NCBI GenBank assembly: GCA_027016675.1
Contig: JALUSH010000034.1
Coordinates: 1-16,641, forward strand
Reading direction: 5' to 3'
Origin: Thermodesulfovibrio sp.
Lineage (GTDB): Bacteria; Nitrospirota; Thermodesulfovibrionia; Thermodesulfovibrionales; JdFR-85
Length of the DNA: 16,641 bases
In this document: in pieces, positions 7,186-14,900 of the stretch
Numbering within the stretch: position 1 is the first letter of the stretch
Layout of the letters: every line of letters begins with the position of its first letter
Program-made: the position numbers and the translations under genes
The notes under the pieces: model-generated
Databases searched by the model: none
Told to the model about the DNA's origin: nothing
Seen by the model: only the letters and a program-made list of their open reading frames with translations

Positions 7186-8811
7186 TCAGGGAATCATGTG
7201 ATGTCTCTGAAGTGATTCTGGTACATACCACTTATGAATATTATAAGTTATACCAATTGGTGATGGCTTTATTCCTCTAAAACGCGCATGCACTATAGGC
7301 AATGCATCAGGCACATATAAAAATACATAGGGAGCATCCTCAGCGAGGATTTCCTGGAATCTATAGTAAATCTTCTTGCGTTTCTGCTGATCAAATACCC
7401 TTCTGCCCATCTCAAGAAGTCTGTCTACTTCTGGATTGCTGTAAGATATGAAATTAAATTCTTTTTCATGGGTCTTGCTTGAATGCCATATGTCATACTG
7501 GTCAGGGTCAAGCCCTATAGACCAGCCGAGTATCACGGCCTCAAAACGCCTTTTGTCTATAAATTCATTTATAAAGGCACTCCACTCCACGAGCCTTACA
7601 TTCACTTTTATACCCACCTGTTTCAACCTCCACTGGATAATAGTAGCAGTCTTTTCTCTCAGACTGTTGCCCATATTGGTAAGTATGGTAAACTCAAAAG
7701 GAACACCATCCTTCTCAAGCACACCATCTCCATCCTTATCCATCCAGCCTGCCTCTTTTAATAATCTCCTTGCCAGTTCTGGATTGTAATCATACCTCTG
7801 CACATCAGGGTTATAGGGCCATGTATTGGGCACATAGGGGCCTGTAGCAACTGTGCCAAGTCCAAAAAGAACAACATCTATTATCTCCTTCTTGTCAATT
7901 GCATAGGATATAGCCCTTCTCACCCTTCTGTCCTTGAAAAATGGATGTTTCAGGTTGAAACCAAGATAGGTATAGGCGAATACAGGGTAGCGATATTTTC
8001 TGAAGTTCTTTCTGAAGTACTCTGTGTTTGTCTGTCGGGTATATTGAATGGGGGTCAATCCCATCATATCCACTCCACCAGCCCTCAATTCCATAAACAT
8101 GGTTGACTGGTCAGGAATAATCCTGTAAACGTAATAATCTAAATAAGGCCTCCCTTCAAAATAATCCTTGTTGGCTTTCAATGTTAAACTTTGTCCTGGT
8201 TCCCACCTTTCAAGTATAAAGGGCCCCATACCTACAGGTTTTCTTCCAAAGTCTGTTTTGGTTATATCCTTTCCTTCAAGGAGGTGTTTGGGAAGTATGG
8301 GCAGATTGCCCCAGCTACTCAGGGCTGGCGCAAAGGGTTTGTCATAGGTAACCCTGAAGGTGTATTTATCCACTACCTCCGCCTTTTTCACCTCCAGGAA
8401 ATCACCTTTGTAAGGGGTTGGGGTCTTATCACTTATGATCGTCTTATAGCCGAACATCACATCATCTGCTGTAAATTCAACACCATCTGTCCATCTCACA
8501 CCCTTTCTCAGATGGAAGGTTATCACACGGCCATCATCTGAGATGTCCCAGGACTCCGCGAGATCACCAACCAGTGTGAGATCTGTATCATACTTGACAA
8601 GGCCATTGAAGATAAGCCCTGCCACATCATGGGATGCACTATCTCCAGCAAGCATTGGAACAAGGATACTGGGCTCACCAATGGAGCCGACCACAAGGGT
8701 ATCACCATATGCTGGTTTTAATTCCTCAGCTTCTGGTCCGTAACCTGAGATCAGAAATATACATACAATAATCAACACCAGGGGTATTAACAGTGGCCAC
8801 AAGTTCCGCAT
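7186..8811 (-). CDS. Family 5 extracellular solute-binding protein (peptide/nickel-type ABC transporter)
   Basis: This is a 541-residue periplasmic or membrane-anchored binding protein of the DppA/OppA/NikA family (SBP_bac_5). The N-terminus has a hydrophobic stretch (about 4-22) acting as a signal or uncleaved anchor. The Cys at 17 lies in IIVC, a poor lipobox. Family features are the LAESWDISDDG-VITFHLRKGVRW region (about 83-110), TADDVMFGYK, GMGPFILERW, and DRRVRRAISYAIDKKEI. Length is normal. The ligand cannot be read from sequence: peptide is the default, and nickel is conceivable given hypF-hypD nearby but has no direct support. No permease or ATPase genes are adjacent, so it is an orphan here. 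The start ATG at 8809-8811 lies 5 bases after an extended -10 box with no Shine-Dalgarno. A terminator follows at 7129-7164, so it is monocistronic. Confidence 0.9.
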   Translation of the reverse strand: MRNLWPLLIPLVLIIVCIFLISGYGPEAEELKPAYGDTLVVGSIGEPSILVPMLAGDSASHDVAGLIFNGLVKYDTDLTLVGDLAESWDISDDGRVITFHLRKGVRWTDGVEFTADDVMFGYKTIISDKTPTPYKGDFLEVKKAEVVDKYTFRVTYDKPFAPALSSWGNLPILPKHLLEGKDITKTDFGRKPVGMGPFILERWEPGQSLTLKANKDYFEGRPYLDYYVYRIIPDQSTMFMELRAGGVDMMGLTPIQYTRQTNTEYFRKNFRKYRYPVFAYTYLGFNLKHPFFKDRRVRRAISYAIDKKEIIDVVLFGLGTVATGPYVPNTWPYNPDVQRYDYNPELARRLLKEAGWMDKDGDGVLEKDGVPFEFTILTNMGNSLREKTATIIQWRLKQVGIKVNVRLVEWSAFINEFIDKRRFEAVILGWSIGLDPDQYDIWHSSKTHEKEFNFISYSNPEVDRLLEMGRRVFDQQKRKKIYYRFQEILAEDAPYVFLYVPDALPIVHARFRGIKPSPIGITYNIHKWYVPESLQRHHMIP

Positions 8812-8816
8812 GTGTA

Positions 8817-8825
8817 ATTATATCA
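8817..8825 (-). promoter_or_regulatory. Extended -10 promoter of the solute-binding protein gene
   Basis: The minus strand reads TGATATAAT, a TGn-extended perfect -10 box, ending 5 bases before the ATG. The predicted transcription start coincides with the start codon, and no Shine-Dalgarno is present. No good -35 was found. A second TATAAT on the same strand lies at 8841-8846. Confidence 0.55.
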
Positions 8826-8940
8826 TTGGGATATAAAAAAATTATACCCAGATCCAGATGTAAGAATTAAGTAAGAATGCTGAAGCCAGTTATATGAGCT
8901 TTTTGCTAACTGAGAAGGCAATAACTATACATCTATAATG

Positions 8941-8956
8941 TTGAGTGAAAACTCAA
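8941..8956. promoter_or_regulatory. Palindrome TTGAGT-GAAA-ACTCAA in the divergent promoter region
   Basis: This is a perfect 6-bp inverted repeat around GAAA. It directly follows a TATAAT at 8934-8939 in the region between the solute-binding protein and the TPR lipoprotein. It could be an operator, or a small GNRA-loop hairpin at the start of a longer TPR-gene transcript. It lacks a following T-run, so it is not a terminator. Confidence 0.35.
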
Positions 8957-8990
8957 TCGCTATTTTAGGAAGTTGTCATATCTAATAAAT

Positions 8991-9020
8991 TTGACGACAT
9001 ATTAGTGATTGTGTGATAAT
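8991..9020 (+). promoter_or_regulatory. Promoter of the TPR lipoprotein-ispE operon
   Basis: TTGACG (8991-8996, 5/6) and GATAAT (9015-9020, 5/6) are separated by 18 bases, and a TGT just before the -10 box forms an extended -10. The box ends 6 bases before the ATG at 9027, predicting leaderless mRNA. No Shine-Dalgarno precedes the ATG. Confidence 0.6.
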
Positions 9021-9026
9021 TAATTC

Positions 9027-10781
9027 ATGAGATTACTTATCTACACGATACTTACAATAACACTCCTGTCCTGTAGTACCTTGGACTTCAAAAGGCAGGG
9101 TGTGAACTCAAAGGCTGTTCCTTCGAAAGAAAAAAAAGTTATTTCAACAACCAAGCAGAAAGAGAGCAGAACTAAACCCCCTGGAGAGGCTTATTACAAT
9201 TATATAGTTGGATACAAGGCCGAACTTGAAGGGAAATGGGAGGAGGCACTCCAGTACTACAGAAAGGCATCTGAACTGGATCCATCTTCAGCATACCTGA
9301 AGATAAGAATGGGATATATCCTGTTAAGGATGGGAAAGGTAAAAGATGCCACAGAGCTTGTGGAAGGCATCGTTAAACAATCCCCTGACAACTTAGATGC
9401 CCTTAAGCTTCTCGGTCAGCTGTACAATGGTCAGAAAAGAAAAGAGGATGCCATTGAGATATACAAAAAGATAATAAAGATAAACCCCGATGACACAGAA
9501 TCTCATCTCTTCCTTGGAGTACTCTATGCTTCTGTAAAGAAGTATGATGAGTCCATTAACACACTTAAAAAAATTCTTGAAAAAAAACCTGACAATCTTA
9601 TGGCTTTGTATTATATAGCTTCAATCTATTTTGATAAAAGAGACTTTAAAAATGCAGAGGCATATTTCAAGAGATGTCTGGAGATCAAACCTGACTTTGA
9701 TGCTGCCTATTTTAATCTTGCCCTTATAAGCGAACTTAAGGGAAACACTGAAAAGGCCATTGAGTATTACAATAAAGCTGCACGGTTAAATCCTCATAAT
9801 ATTGAAGCTCGGGAAAGGCTGTCCCGAATGTATCTGAAGGAGGAAAGAATTGAGGAAGCAATTGAGGAACTTAAAAAACTGAGCAACGAATTACCCAAGA
9901 ACATTGATATTCATAAAAAACTCGGGATTCTTTATATGGATCAGAAGAAATATGAAAAGGCAATAGAAGAGTTTCAGATTGTTAAGAAGGCACAACCACG
10001 TGATGTGGTAGCAAGATATTATATATCAGTTGCCCTTGAAGAACTAAAACGCTATGACATGGCAATAAAAGAAATCAAGGAATTATTAGATATACAACCA
10101 AAGAACCTTAATGCATTGCTACACCTTGCATATCTTTACACTGAGACAGAACAATATGAAGAGGCGATTAAGACATACGATGAGCTTCTTGGCTTAGAGA
10201 AGAAAGCAGATTTTTATATCTTCAAGGCTTTAAATTATTTAAAACTGAACAAACTAAATGAAGCTGAAGAGACACTGCTGAGGGCCGTAAAGGATTACCC
10301 TGACAATGCAGAGGTCTTCTTCAATCTTGCCATAACCTATGAAAAGATGGGTCGTTTCGAAGATATGGTTAAAGCTCTCAAAAAAACCATTGAATTAAAT
10401 CCAGAGCACGCTGATGCATTGAACTATCTTGGTTATAGTTATGCTGACAGGGGAATCAATCTTCAGGAGGCACTAAAGTTAATCCAGAAGGCTTTATCAC
10501 TCAAACCTGACAGTGGTTACATAATAGATAGTCTCGGATGGGTTTATTATAAACTCGGCAAATACGAAGAAGCCCTTAAAGAGCTTAAAAGAGCACTTAA
10601 TTATGTAGAAGACGACCCCGTTATATACGATCATATTGGTGATGTTTACCTTAAATTGGGCAACCCTGATGAAGCACTTAAGGCATACAAAAAGGCATTG
10701 AAATTTCATGAGAAAGAGAAAGGAATAAAGGAAAAAATAGAGAAAAAGATCAAAAACCTTGTACATGAAAATAACACTTAA
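9027..10781 (+). CDS. Lipoprotein with about 15 tetratricopeptide repeats
   Basis: This 584-residue protein begins with a short type II signal peptide and lipobox LLSC (13-16), so it should be lipid-anchored, probably in the outer membrane facing the periplasm. After a basic, Ser/Lys-rich linker (about 17-50), fifteen 34-residue TPR units follow almost without gap to about residue 565. Each has the W/L-G-Y-A-P pattern, for example ALYYIASIYFDKRDFKNAEA and IYDHIGDVYLKLGNPDEALK. TPR solenoids bind other proteins, and the partner cannot be predicted. The C-terminal run NYLGYSYADRG...IDSLGWVYYKLGKYEEALK resembles a common TPR protein type of deltaproteobacteria and relatives. The ATG at 9027 follows an extended -10 box and has no Shine-Dalgarno. 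The gene overlaps ispE by 17 bases, so the two are co-transcribed. A role in envelope biogenesis is plausible but is inference. Confidence 0.85.
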   Translation: MRLLIYTILTITLLSCSTLDFKRQGVNSKAVPSKEKKVISTTKQKESRTKPPGEAYYNYIVGYKAELEGKWEEALQYYRKASELDPSSAYLKIRMGYILLRMGKVKDATELVEGIVKQSPDNLDALKLLGQLYNGQKRKEDAIEIYKKIIKINPDDTESHLFLGVLYASVKKYDESINTLKKILEKKPDNLMALYYIASIYFDKRDFKNAEAYFKRCLEIKPDFDAAYFNLALISELKGNTEKAIEYYNKAARLNPHNIEARERLSRMYLKEERIEEAIEELKKLSNELPKNIDIHKKLGILYMDQKKYEKAIEEFQIVKKAQPRDVVARYYISVALEELKRYDMAIKEIKELLDIQPKNLNALLHLAYLYTETEQYEEAIKTYDELLGLEKKADFYIFKALNYLKLNKLNEAEETLLRAVKDYPDNAEVFFNLAITYEKMGRFEDMVKALKKTIELNPEHADALNYLGYSYADRGINLQEALKLIQKALSLKPDSGYIIDSLGWVYYKLGKYEEALKELKRALNYVEDDPVIYDHIGDVYLKLGNPDEALKAYKKALKFHEKEKGIKEKIEKKIKNLVHENNT

Positions 10782-11613
10782 GTCACCTGCCAAGATAAAC
10801 TGGTTTCTCTATATAACAGGTAAACGAAATGATGGTTACCATAATCTTTTCAGCTTAATGCAGAAAATTTCCCTTTTTGATACCCTCTCCTTTGAACCCT
10901 CTGATGAAGAAGACATTCATATTATCTCAAACATTAATATTCCTTTAAAGAATAACCTCATTTACAGGGCAGCTATTGCATTGAAAGCTTATACAGGATA
11001 TCATAGAGGTGCTATGATTACCCTTTATAAAGAAATCCCTCTTGAGGCAGGCCTTGGAGGTGGAAGCAGTAATGCAGCAACCACTCTGCTGGGTTTGAAC
11101 AAACTCTGGAATCTAAGACTCTCTGAGAAAGAACTCTTAGAGCTTGCCTCGGATATAGGTTCAGATGTACCATTTTTTATCTCAAAGGGACCTGCATATG
11201 TAAAAGGAAAAGGTGAGCAGATTATACAGGCAGAATTTACCAGCAATCACAACCTTTTTATTCTAATAGTAAAGCCTAACTTTGGTGTCTCTACATCCAA
11301 GGCTTATAAAGAACTAACATCCTACAGCAAAATAGAGAATAATCTACTGGAACAAACAGAAGATGTTTTTATTAAAAAGAGATACCATCTGTTGCCAAAG
11401 ATAATGAGAAACGACCTCGAAGAGCCTGTTTTCAGACTATATCCTGAACTGAAAGAGAGCAAGAAGCAACTCCTGAATTGTGGTGCCTTAGGGGCTTTGC
11501 TTTCTGGTAGTGGATCATCATTATACGGAATTTTCAAAAAAAGATATGAAGCTGAAAGGGCATCAGGGCACTTCAAGAATAATTTCTGGACAAGAATTGT
11601 AACACCTATTTAG
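10765..11613 (+). CDS. ispE: 4-diphosphocytidyl-2-C-methyl-D-erythritol kinase IspE
   Basis: IspE phosphorylates CDP-methylerythritol at the 2-hydroxyl using ATP, the fourth step of the MEP route to isopentenyl diphosphate. This GHMP kinase shows the N-terminal SPAKINWFLYITGKRNDGYH (8-27), the ATP-binding glycine loop PLEAGLGGGSSNAA, DIGSDVPFF, and the C-terminal LLSGSGSSLYGIF. At 282 aa it matches family length. ATG 10765 is preferred over the TTG at 10759 because MKITLKSPAKIN fits the family start. It lies inside the end of the TPR lipoprotein gene, so translation is probably coupled; no strong Shine-Dalgarno is seen. The stop is 2 bases from the stop of the convergent HDOD gene, leaving no room for a separate terminator. 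Confidence 0.95.
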   Translation: MKITLKSPAKINWFLYITGKRNDGYHNLFSLMQKISLFDTLSFEPSDEEDIHIISNINIPLKNNLIYRAAIALKAYTGYHRGAMITLYKEIPLEAGLGGGSSNAATTLLGLNKLWNLRLSEKELLELASDIGSDVPFFISKGPAYVKGKGEQIIQAEFTSNHNLFILIVKPNFGVSTSKAYKELTSYSKIENNLLEQTEDVFIKKRYHLLPKIMRNDLEEPVFRLYPELKESKKQLLNCGALGALLSGSGSSLYGIFKKRYEAERASGHFKNNFWTRIVTPI

Positions 11614-11615
11614 TG

Positions 11616-12443
11616 CTACAATGTTAGAAGGGCCTCCATCTCGTTAGCCTCTGTAAATGACCGTTCCCTTGTTTCATTAAGCATTTCCTCATCAAGCCTG
11701 AATTCAAGTAGCACTGCATCAAGCTCATCAGACCAGTATCCATCATCCTCGAATCTTGGAAAATACATTCTCGAAAGTCCTTCTGCAATTGCCACTACTG
11801 AGGCTGTTTCTTTGAATGTTCTTGCTGAGGATGGTTGATGATGACATCCAACAGCAATCACTATCTCTTCATTTAGATTGGCTGACCTTAAAAATTCCTC
11901 ACCTGCAATGGTATGGTCAATACCAAAAACTGCTCTTTCTTTTGAGAGAAGGTCTTCGTTATAGATCAAATTTAGATATTGTTCTTTATCAATACTCAAA
12001 AAAACCACTCTACCTATATCATGTAACAGACCTGAAACAAATGTTACTGCTCTGTCAACATTGCTTATATGATCTGCGAGGTTGGCTGCTATTATTGCTA
12101 CCTCATAGGAATGCCTCCACAGGTTACTTACATTGCTGAGTTTTGTTTTATCCAGGAGTTTGAAGGTGGTTGCTCCAAGACAGATTCCCTTAACAAGGTC
12201 GTAACCAAGAAACATTACAGCCTGTTCAATAGACACAATCTTACCTGAGTGTCCAAAATAGGGTGAATTTGCCACCCGTAAGATCCGCTCTGTTATGGAT
12301 TGATCATGCTTTATAATCTCTGCAATATCCTGGAATGTGGAACCTTCATCCTGAAGCACATCGTAGAGACGCATCAATATCACTGGTAAAGTTGGCAGGT
12401 CTCTTATTTTTTTTATCCTACTCACTGGAAAAAAGGGACTCAT
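11616..12443 (-). CDS. HDOD domain signalling protein in a chemotaxis operon
   Basis: This 275-residue cytoplasmic protein is almost entirely an HDOD domain (about 10-215) with a short acidic C-terminal helix region. Typical residues are DLPTLPVILMRLYDVL near the start, ILRVANSPYFG (54-64), AVMFLGYDLVKGI and SGLLHDIGRVVFLS. Unlike the HDOD of the GGDEF protein nearby, it keeps HD-type ligands: H111, H141-D142, H177 and H201-H202. Many HDOD proteins retain these without proven phosphodiesterase activity. The ATG at 12441-12443 overlaps the end of cheW by 26 bases, with AAGGA about 11 bases upstream; a GTG 21 bases later is an alternative. It is the last gene of the MCP-cheW-HDOD unit. A role as a chemosensory or c-di-GMP-linked output is inferred from position. 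Confidence 0.85.
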   Translation of the reverse strand: MSPFFPVSRIKKIRDLPTLPVILMRLYDVLQDEGSTFQDIAEIIKHDQSITERILRVANSPYFGHSGKIVSIEQAVMFLGYDLVKGICLGATTFKLLDKTKLSNVSNLWRHSYEVAIIAANLADHISNVDRAVTFVSGLLHDIGRVVFLSIDKEQYLNLIYNEDLLSKERAVFGIDHTIAGEEFLRSANLNEEIVIAVGCHHQPSSARTFKETASVVAIAEGLSRMYFPRFEDDGYWSDELDAVLLEFRLDEEMLNETRERSFTEANEMEALLTL

Positions 12444-12909
12444 CTATTTCACTATCCTTAAAGAGTTTTTCAAGATCAAGTAGTATTATCAATCGATCAT
12501 CCAATTTTCCAATACCCTTTATATACCTCGAATTAATACCATTTGTTATTGCCGGAGCAGCTACAACAGTGTCTGAGGGTATCCTTAGTACCTCCGAAAC
12601 AGCATCCACTACCATACCCACTGTGCTACCATTGATATCCATAACCATTATCCTCGTGTCCCTGTCCATCTCCTTGCTGTCCAATCCAAATCTCTTCCTG
12701 AGGTTTATAATGGGTATAACCCTGCCTCTTAGATTTATTACTCCTTCCACAAAAGACGGAGCATTAGGTACTCTTGTGATCTCCACCATTCTGTTTATCT
12801 CCTCTACATTAAGGATGTTCACCCCAAACTCCTCATCTCCAAGACGAAATGTTACAAGTTGTAACAATTCTTCACCAGTTTTTTTTGTCTCTTCTATTAC
12901 AGACTGCAT
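12418..12909 (-). CDS. cheW: Chemotaxis coupling protein CheW
   Basis: CheW is the cytoplasmic SH3-like adaptor that links chemoreceptor tips to the histidine kinase CheA. The CheW domain covers about residues 14-155: QLVTFRLGDEEFGVNI, VEEINRMVEITRVPNAPSFVEGV, INLRGRVIPIINLRKRFGL and a C-terminal DRLIILLDLEKLF. From ATG 12907-12909 the protein is 163 aa, normal for CheW. This start has a near-perfect AGGAGGTG (12915-12922) 5 bases upstream; the longer reading frame from 13017 adds 36 residues with no family support and would run into the MCP gene. It lies 76 bases after the MCP stop and overlaps the HDOD gene by 26 bases. No cheA, cheY, cheR or cheB is present, so the receptor and coupler probably work with a kinase encoded elsewhere. 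Confidence 0.93.
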   Translation of the reverse strand: MQSVIEETKKTGEELLQLVTFRLGDEEFGVNILNVEEINRMVEITRVPNAPSFVEGVINLRGRVIPIINLRKRFGLDSKEMDRDTRIMVMDINGSTVGMVVDAVSEVLRIPSDTVVAAPAITNGINSRYIKGIGKLDDRLIILLDLEKLFKDSEIDESLFSSE

Positions 12910-12985
12910 ATTCACACCTCCTGAGATATTTTTAGCAGGTACTATCCCATATCTATAATAATTATCGTCCATTTTAAAAATATCT

Positions 12986-14698
12986 TTAATAATCACCCCC
13001 ATTTCCAGATGTAACAAGAGTGGAGTTCAATACATCTTCTTTTTCAATCACTTCTTCCGCCCCTCTCTCTTTGTCTATGGAAAGATCATTTGTTACACTA
13101 TCTGTCAGTCTGAACCATGAGATTATAGTTTTGAGCTCCGAGGCCATCTTCGCCAGTTCCTGTGTGGCAGTATTAATCTGAGCCACAGCCTCACGAGACG
13201 AGTTGGATACCCTGGATACATTCTCCATGCCTGTAGACAGTTCCTCTATAGCAGCTGATTGCTCCTCTGTAGCAGTGGCAATGGACTGTACCATCTCAAG
13301 ACACCTCTCAGAGGCTCTCAGTATACCCTCAAGGGCATCTTTTGCCCTCTCAGCAAGCTCAACACCTTCCTCAGCCCTTTCCTTGCCCAGTTGCATGCTG
13401 GCTACTGACCTCTCTGTATCCTTCTGAATCCTTGTTATCATCTCTGATATCTCATCCGTGGCCCTTGCAGTACGTTCTGCCAGCTTTCTTACCTCATCTG
13501 CAACCACTGCAAACCCCCTGCCCTGCTCCCCTGCCCTGGCAGCCTCTATTGCTGCATTCAGAGCAAGCAGATTGGTCTGATCAGCTATGTCATTTATGAC
13601 ATTTATTATCTCTCCTATCTGTTTACTGCTGTCTCCCAGCTTTTCAATTGTCTCTGCAGACTCTTCTACTGTCCTTGCTATATCAAGCATTCCAGCTACA
13701 GCTTCCTCCACAACCTTCTTGCCTTTTTCAGCCTCAGAAACAGACTGCTTTGCTGCATCAGCTGAATCTGAGGCATTTTTTGCCACATCCATGATGGTCT
13801 GTGACATCTCTGTGGATGCTGTGGCAGCCTGTTCAATCTGACCTGTCTGATCTTCAATGCCTGAGTAGATCTGTGCTGTTGCGGCTGATGTCTCCTCAGC
13901 ACTGCTGGCAAGATTTGCAGTGACATCATTAATCCTGCCAACCATCTGTCGCAGCTTTCTGATCATGTTGTTGAAATCTTCAGCTATCTCTCCAAGTTCA
14001 TCATTACTTAATCTCTGTATCTCAACTGAAAGATTACCTTTAGAAACACTCTTAATACCCTCTTTGATTTCATGTATAGCTCTTATAATTCTTTTTATGA
14101 TTAACAACGCAACAGTGATGGACAGACCGATTGCTATAAATGTAACCATAAGAAGGACTGTTTTTATCTTCCCGGCATTTCTATCAAGAATGTTTATCCT
14201 TTTTTCATACTCTTTCATGGCCCTTTCAGCCATCTTCTCCAGCACATCCATTAAGGAACGGTCAACACCCTTTACAGCCCTGTCAAGTTCCTTTATATCC
14301 TGTGTACGCCTCATGGCCTTCTCAAGCTCAGGCATACTCTGGCTGTATGCGGCAAAACGGGTCATCGCCTCCTTTACAAGTGCACCCTCTTCTTCTTCAT
14401 CAACGAGGCCTTCATAACGCTTCAGGGCCTCTTTTAATTTGTTCAGGTGCTGGTACCAGGATGTCCTGTATTTCTCCTTACCCCTTAGTAGATAGTTCTT
14501 GTACTCGTGAACAGCATATTGAAGTTGTATCTTTGCCTCCATGGCAGCCTCGCTCTGCCCACCTACAACCCTGCTTACCTGATCAAATCCTTTGAATATA
14601 TTGCCCATGCTGAAATAGAAGATCAATGTAACTGCCAGAAAAACAAGCATTAGACATCCCACTACTCCAATTAGTTTCCTTGATACTGATAACCTCAT
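12986..14698 (-). CDS. Methyl-accepting chemotaxis protein
   Basis: This transmembrane chemoreceptor controls CheA activity. In order, numbered from ATG 14698: cytoplasmic RLSVSRK, TM1 (about 9-29), a helical periplasmic sensor of about 150 residues resembling a four-helix bundle (30-178), TM2 (180-203), HAMP (204-257), and a long coiled-coil signalling domain. The conserved hairpin tip is at about 363-411 (EIINVINDIADQTNLLALNA, then AGEQGRGFAVVADEVRKLAE). No NWETF-type CheR/CheB tether is seen at the C-terminus. Length is 570 aa. I chose ATG 14698 because AAGGAGG lies 5 bases upstream and the sequence then begins like a typical MCP; an ATG at 14734 would add 12 residues. A near-consensus sigma-28 promoter lies 58-84 bases upstream. 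The ligand is unknown. The gene is co-transcribed with cheW and the HDOD gene. Confidence 0.95.
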   Translation of the reverse strand: MRLSVSRKLIGVVGCLMLVFLAVTLIFYFSMGNIFKGFDQVSRVVGGQSEAAMEAKIQLQYAVHEYKNYLLRGKEKYRTSWYQHLNKLKEALKRYEGLVDEEEEGALVKEAMTRFAAYSQSMPELEKAMRRTQDIKELDRAVKGVDRSLMDVLEKMAERAMKEYEKRINILDRNAGKIKTVLLMVTFIAIGLSITVALLIIKRIIRAIHEIKEGIKSVSKGNLSVEIQRLSNDELGEIAEDFNNMIRKLRQMVGRINDVTANLASSAEETSAATAQIYSGIEDQTGQIEQAATASTEMSQTIMDVAKNASDSADAAKQSVSEAEKGKKVVEEAVAGMLDIARTVEESAETIEKLGDSSKQIGEIINVINDIADQTNLLALNAAIEAARAGEQGRGFAVVADEVRKLAERTARATDEISEMITRIQKDTERSVASMQLGKERAEEGVELAERAKDALEGILRASERCLEMVQSIATATEEQSAAIEELSTGMENVSRVSNSSREAVAQINTATQELAKMASELKTIISWFRLTDSVTNDLSIDKERGAEEVIEKEDVLNSTLVTSGNGGDY

Positions 14699-14710
14699 CT
14701 TGACCTCCTT
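14699..14710 (-). promoter_or_regulatory. Strong Shine-Dalgarno that fixes the MCP start
   Basis: The minus strand reads AAGGAGG followed by 5 bases (TCAAG) and then ATG at 14698. This decides between the start at 14698 and the longer frame from 14734. Confidence 0.8.
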
Positions 14711-14755
14711 AAAGATATGATTACTAATTCTCATGTATCTTGAGCTTTACATTTA

Positions 14756-14782
14756 ATATCGGCCAAAAAGAAAAAAACTTTA
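14756..14782 (-). promoter_or_regulatory. Sigma-28 (FliA) promoter of the MCP-cheW-HDOD operon
   Basis: On the minus strand TAAAGTTT (14775-14782) is followed after exactly 11 bases by GCCGATAT (14756-14763). The classical flagellar sigma-28 consensus is TAAAGTTT-N11-GCCGATAA, so 15 of 16 positions and the spacing match. The leader to the ATG at 14698 would be about 50 bases and contains the strong Shine-Dalgarno. Confidence 0.88.
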
Positions 14783-14863
14783 GTAGAGAGTAAACATATT
14801 CACATTCACAATTGTCACCATGACCCTGTCAAGACTTTTCTATTTTGTTTACTGATTATGGGA

Positions 14864-14891
14864 TTGGAAAAATACCATCTTTTGATATAAG
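14864..14891 (+). promoter_or_regulatory. Promoter of the small lipoprotein gene
   Basis: TTGGAA (14864-14869) and TATAAG (14886-14891) are 16 bases apart, with a TGA before the -10 box forming an extended -10 (TGATATAAG). The box ends 9 bases before the ATG at 14901, and no Shine-Dalgarno is present. The leader would be only a few bases long. Confidence 0.5.
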
Positions 14892-14900
14892 ATTTAAAGC

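Noticed and set aside
9150..10760. Possible DNA tandem repeat in the TPR gene
   Set aside because: Periodicity of about 102 bases comes from the 34-residue TPR units; nucleotide identity between units is low.
12910..13017. N-terminal extension of CheW from ATG 13017
   Set aside because: It overlaps the MCP 3' end, adds residues not seen in CheW proteins, and a near-perfect Shine-Dalgarno marks the start at 12909.
13203..14595. Several long plus-strand ORFs opposite the MCP gene
   Set aside because: These are Ser/Leu-rich antisense shadows of the MCP coiled coil, with no signals of their own.
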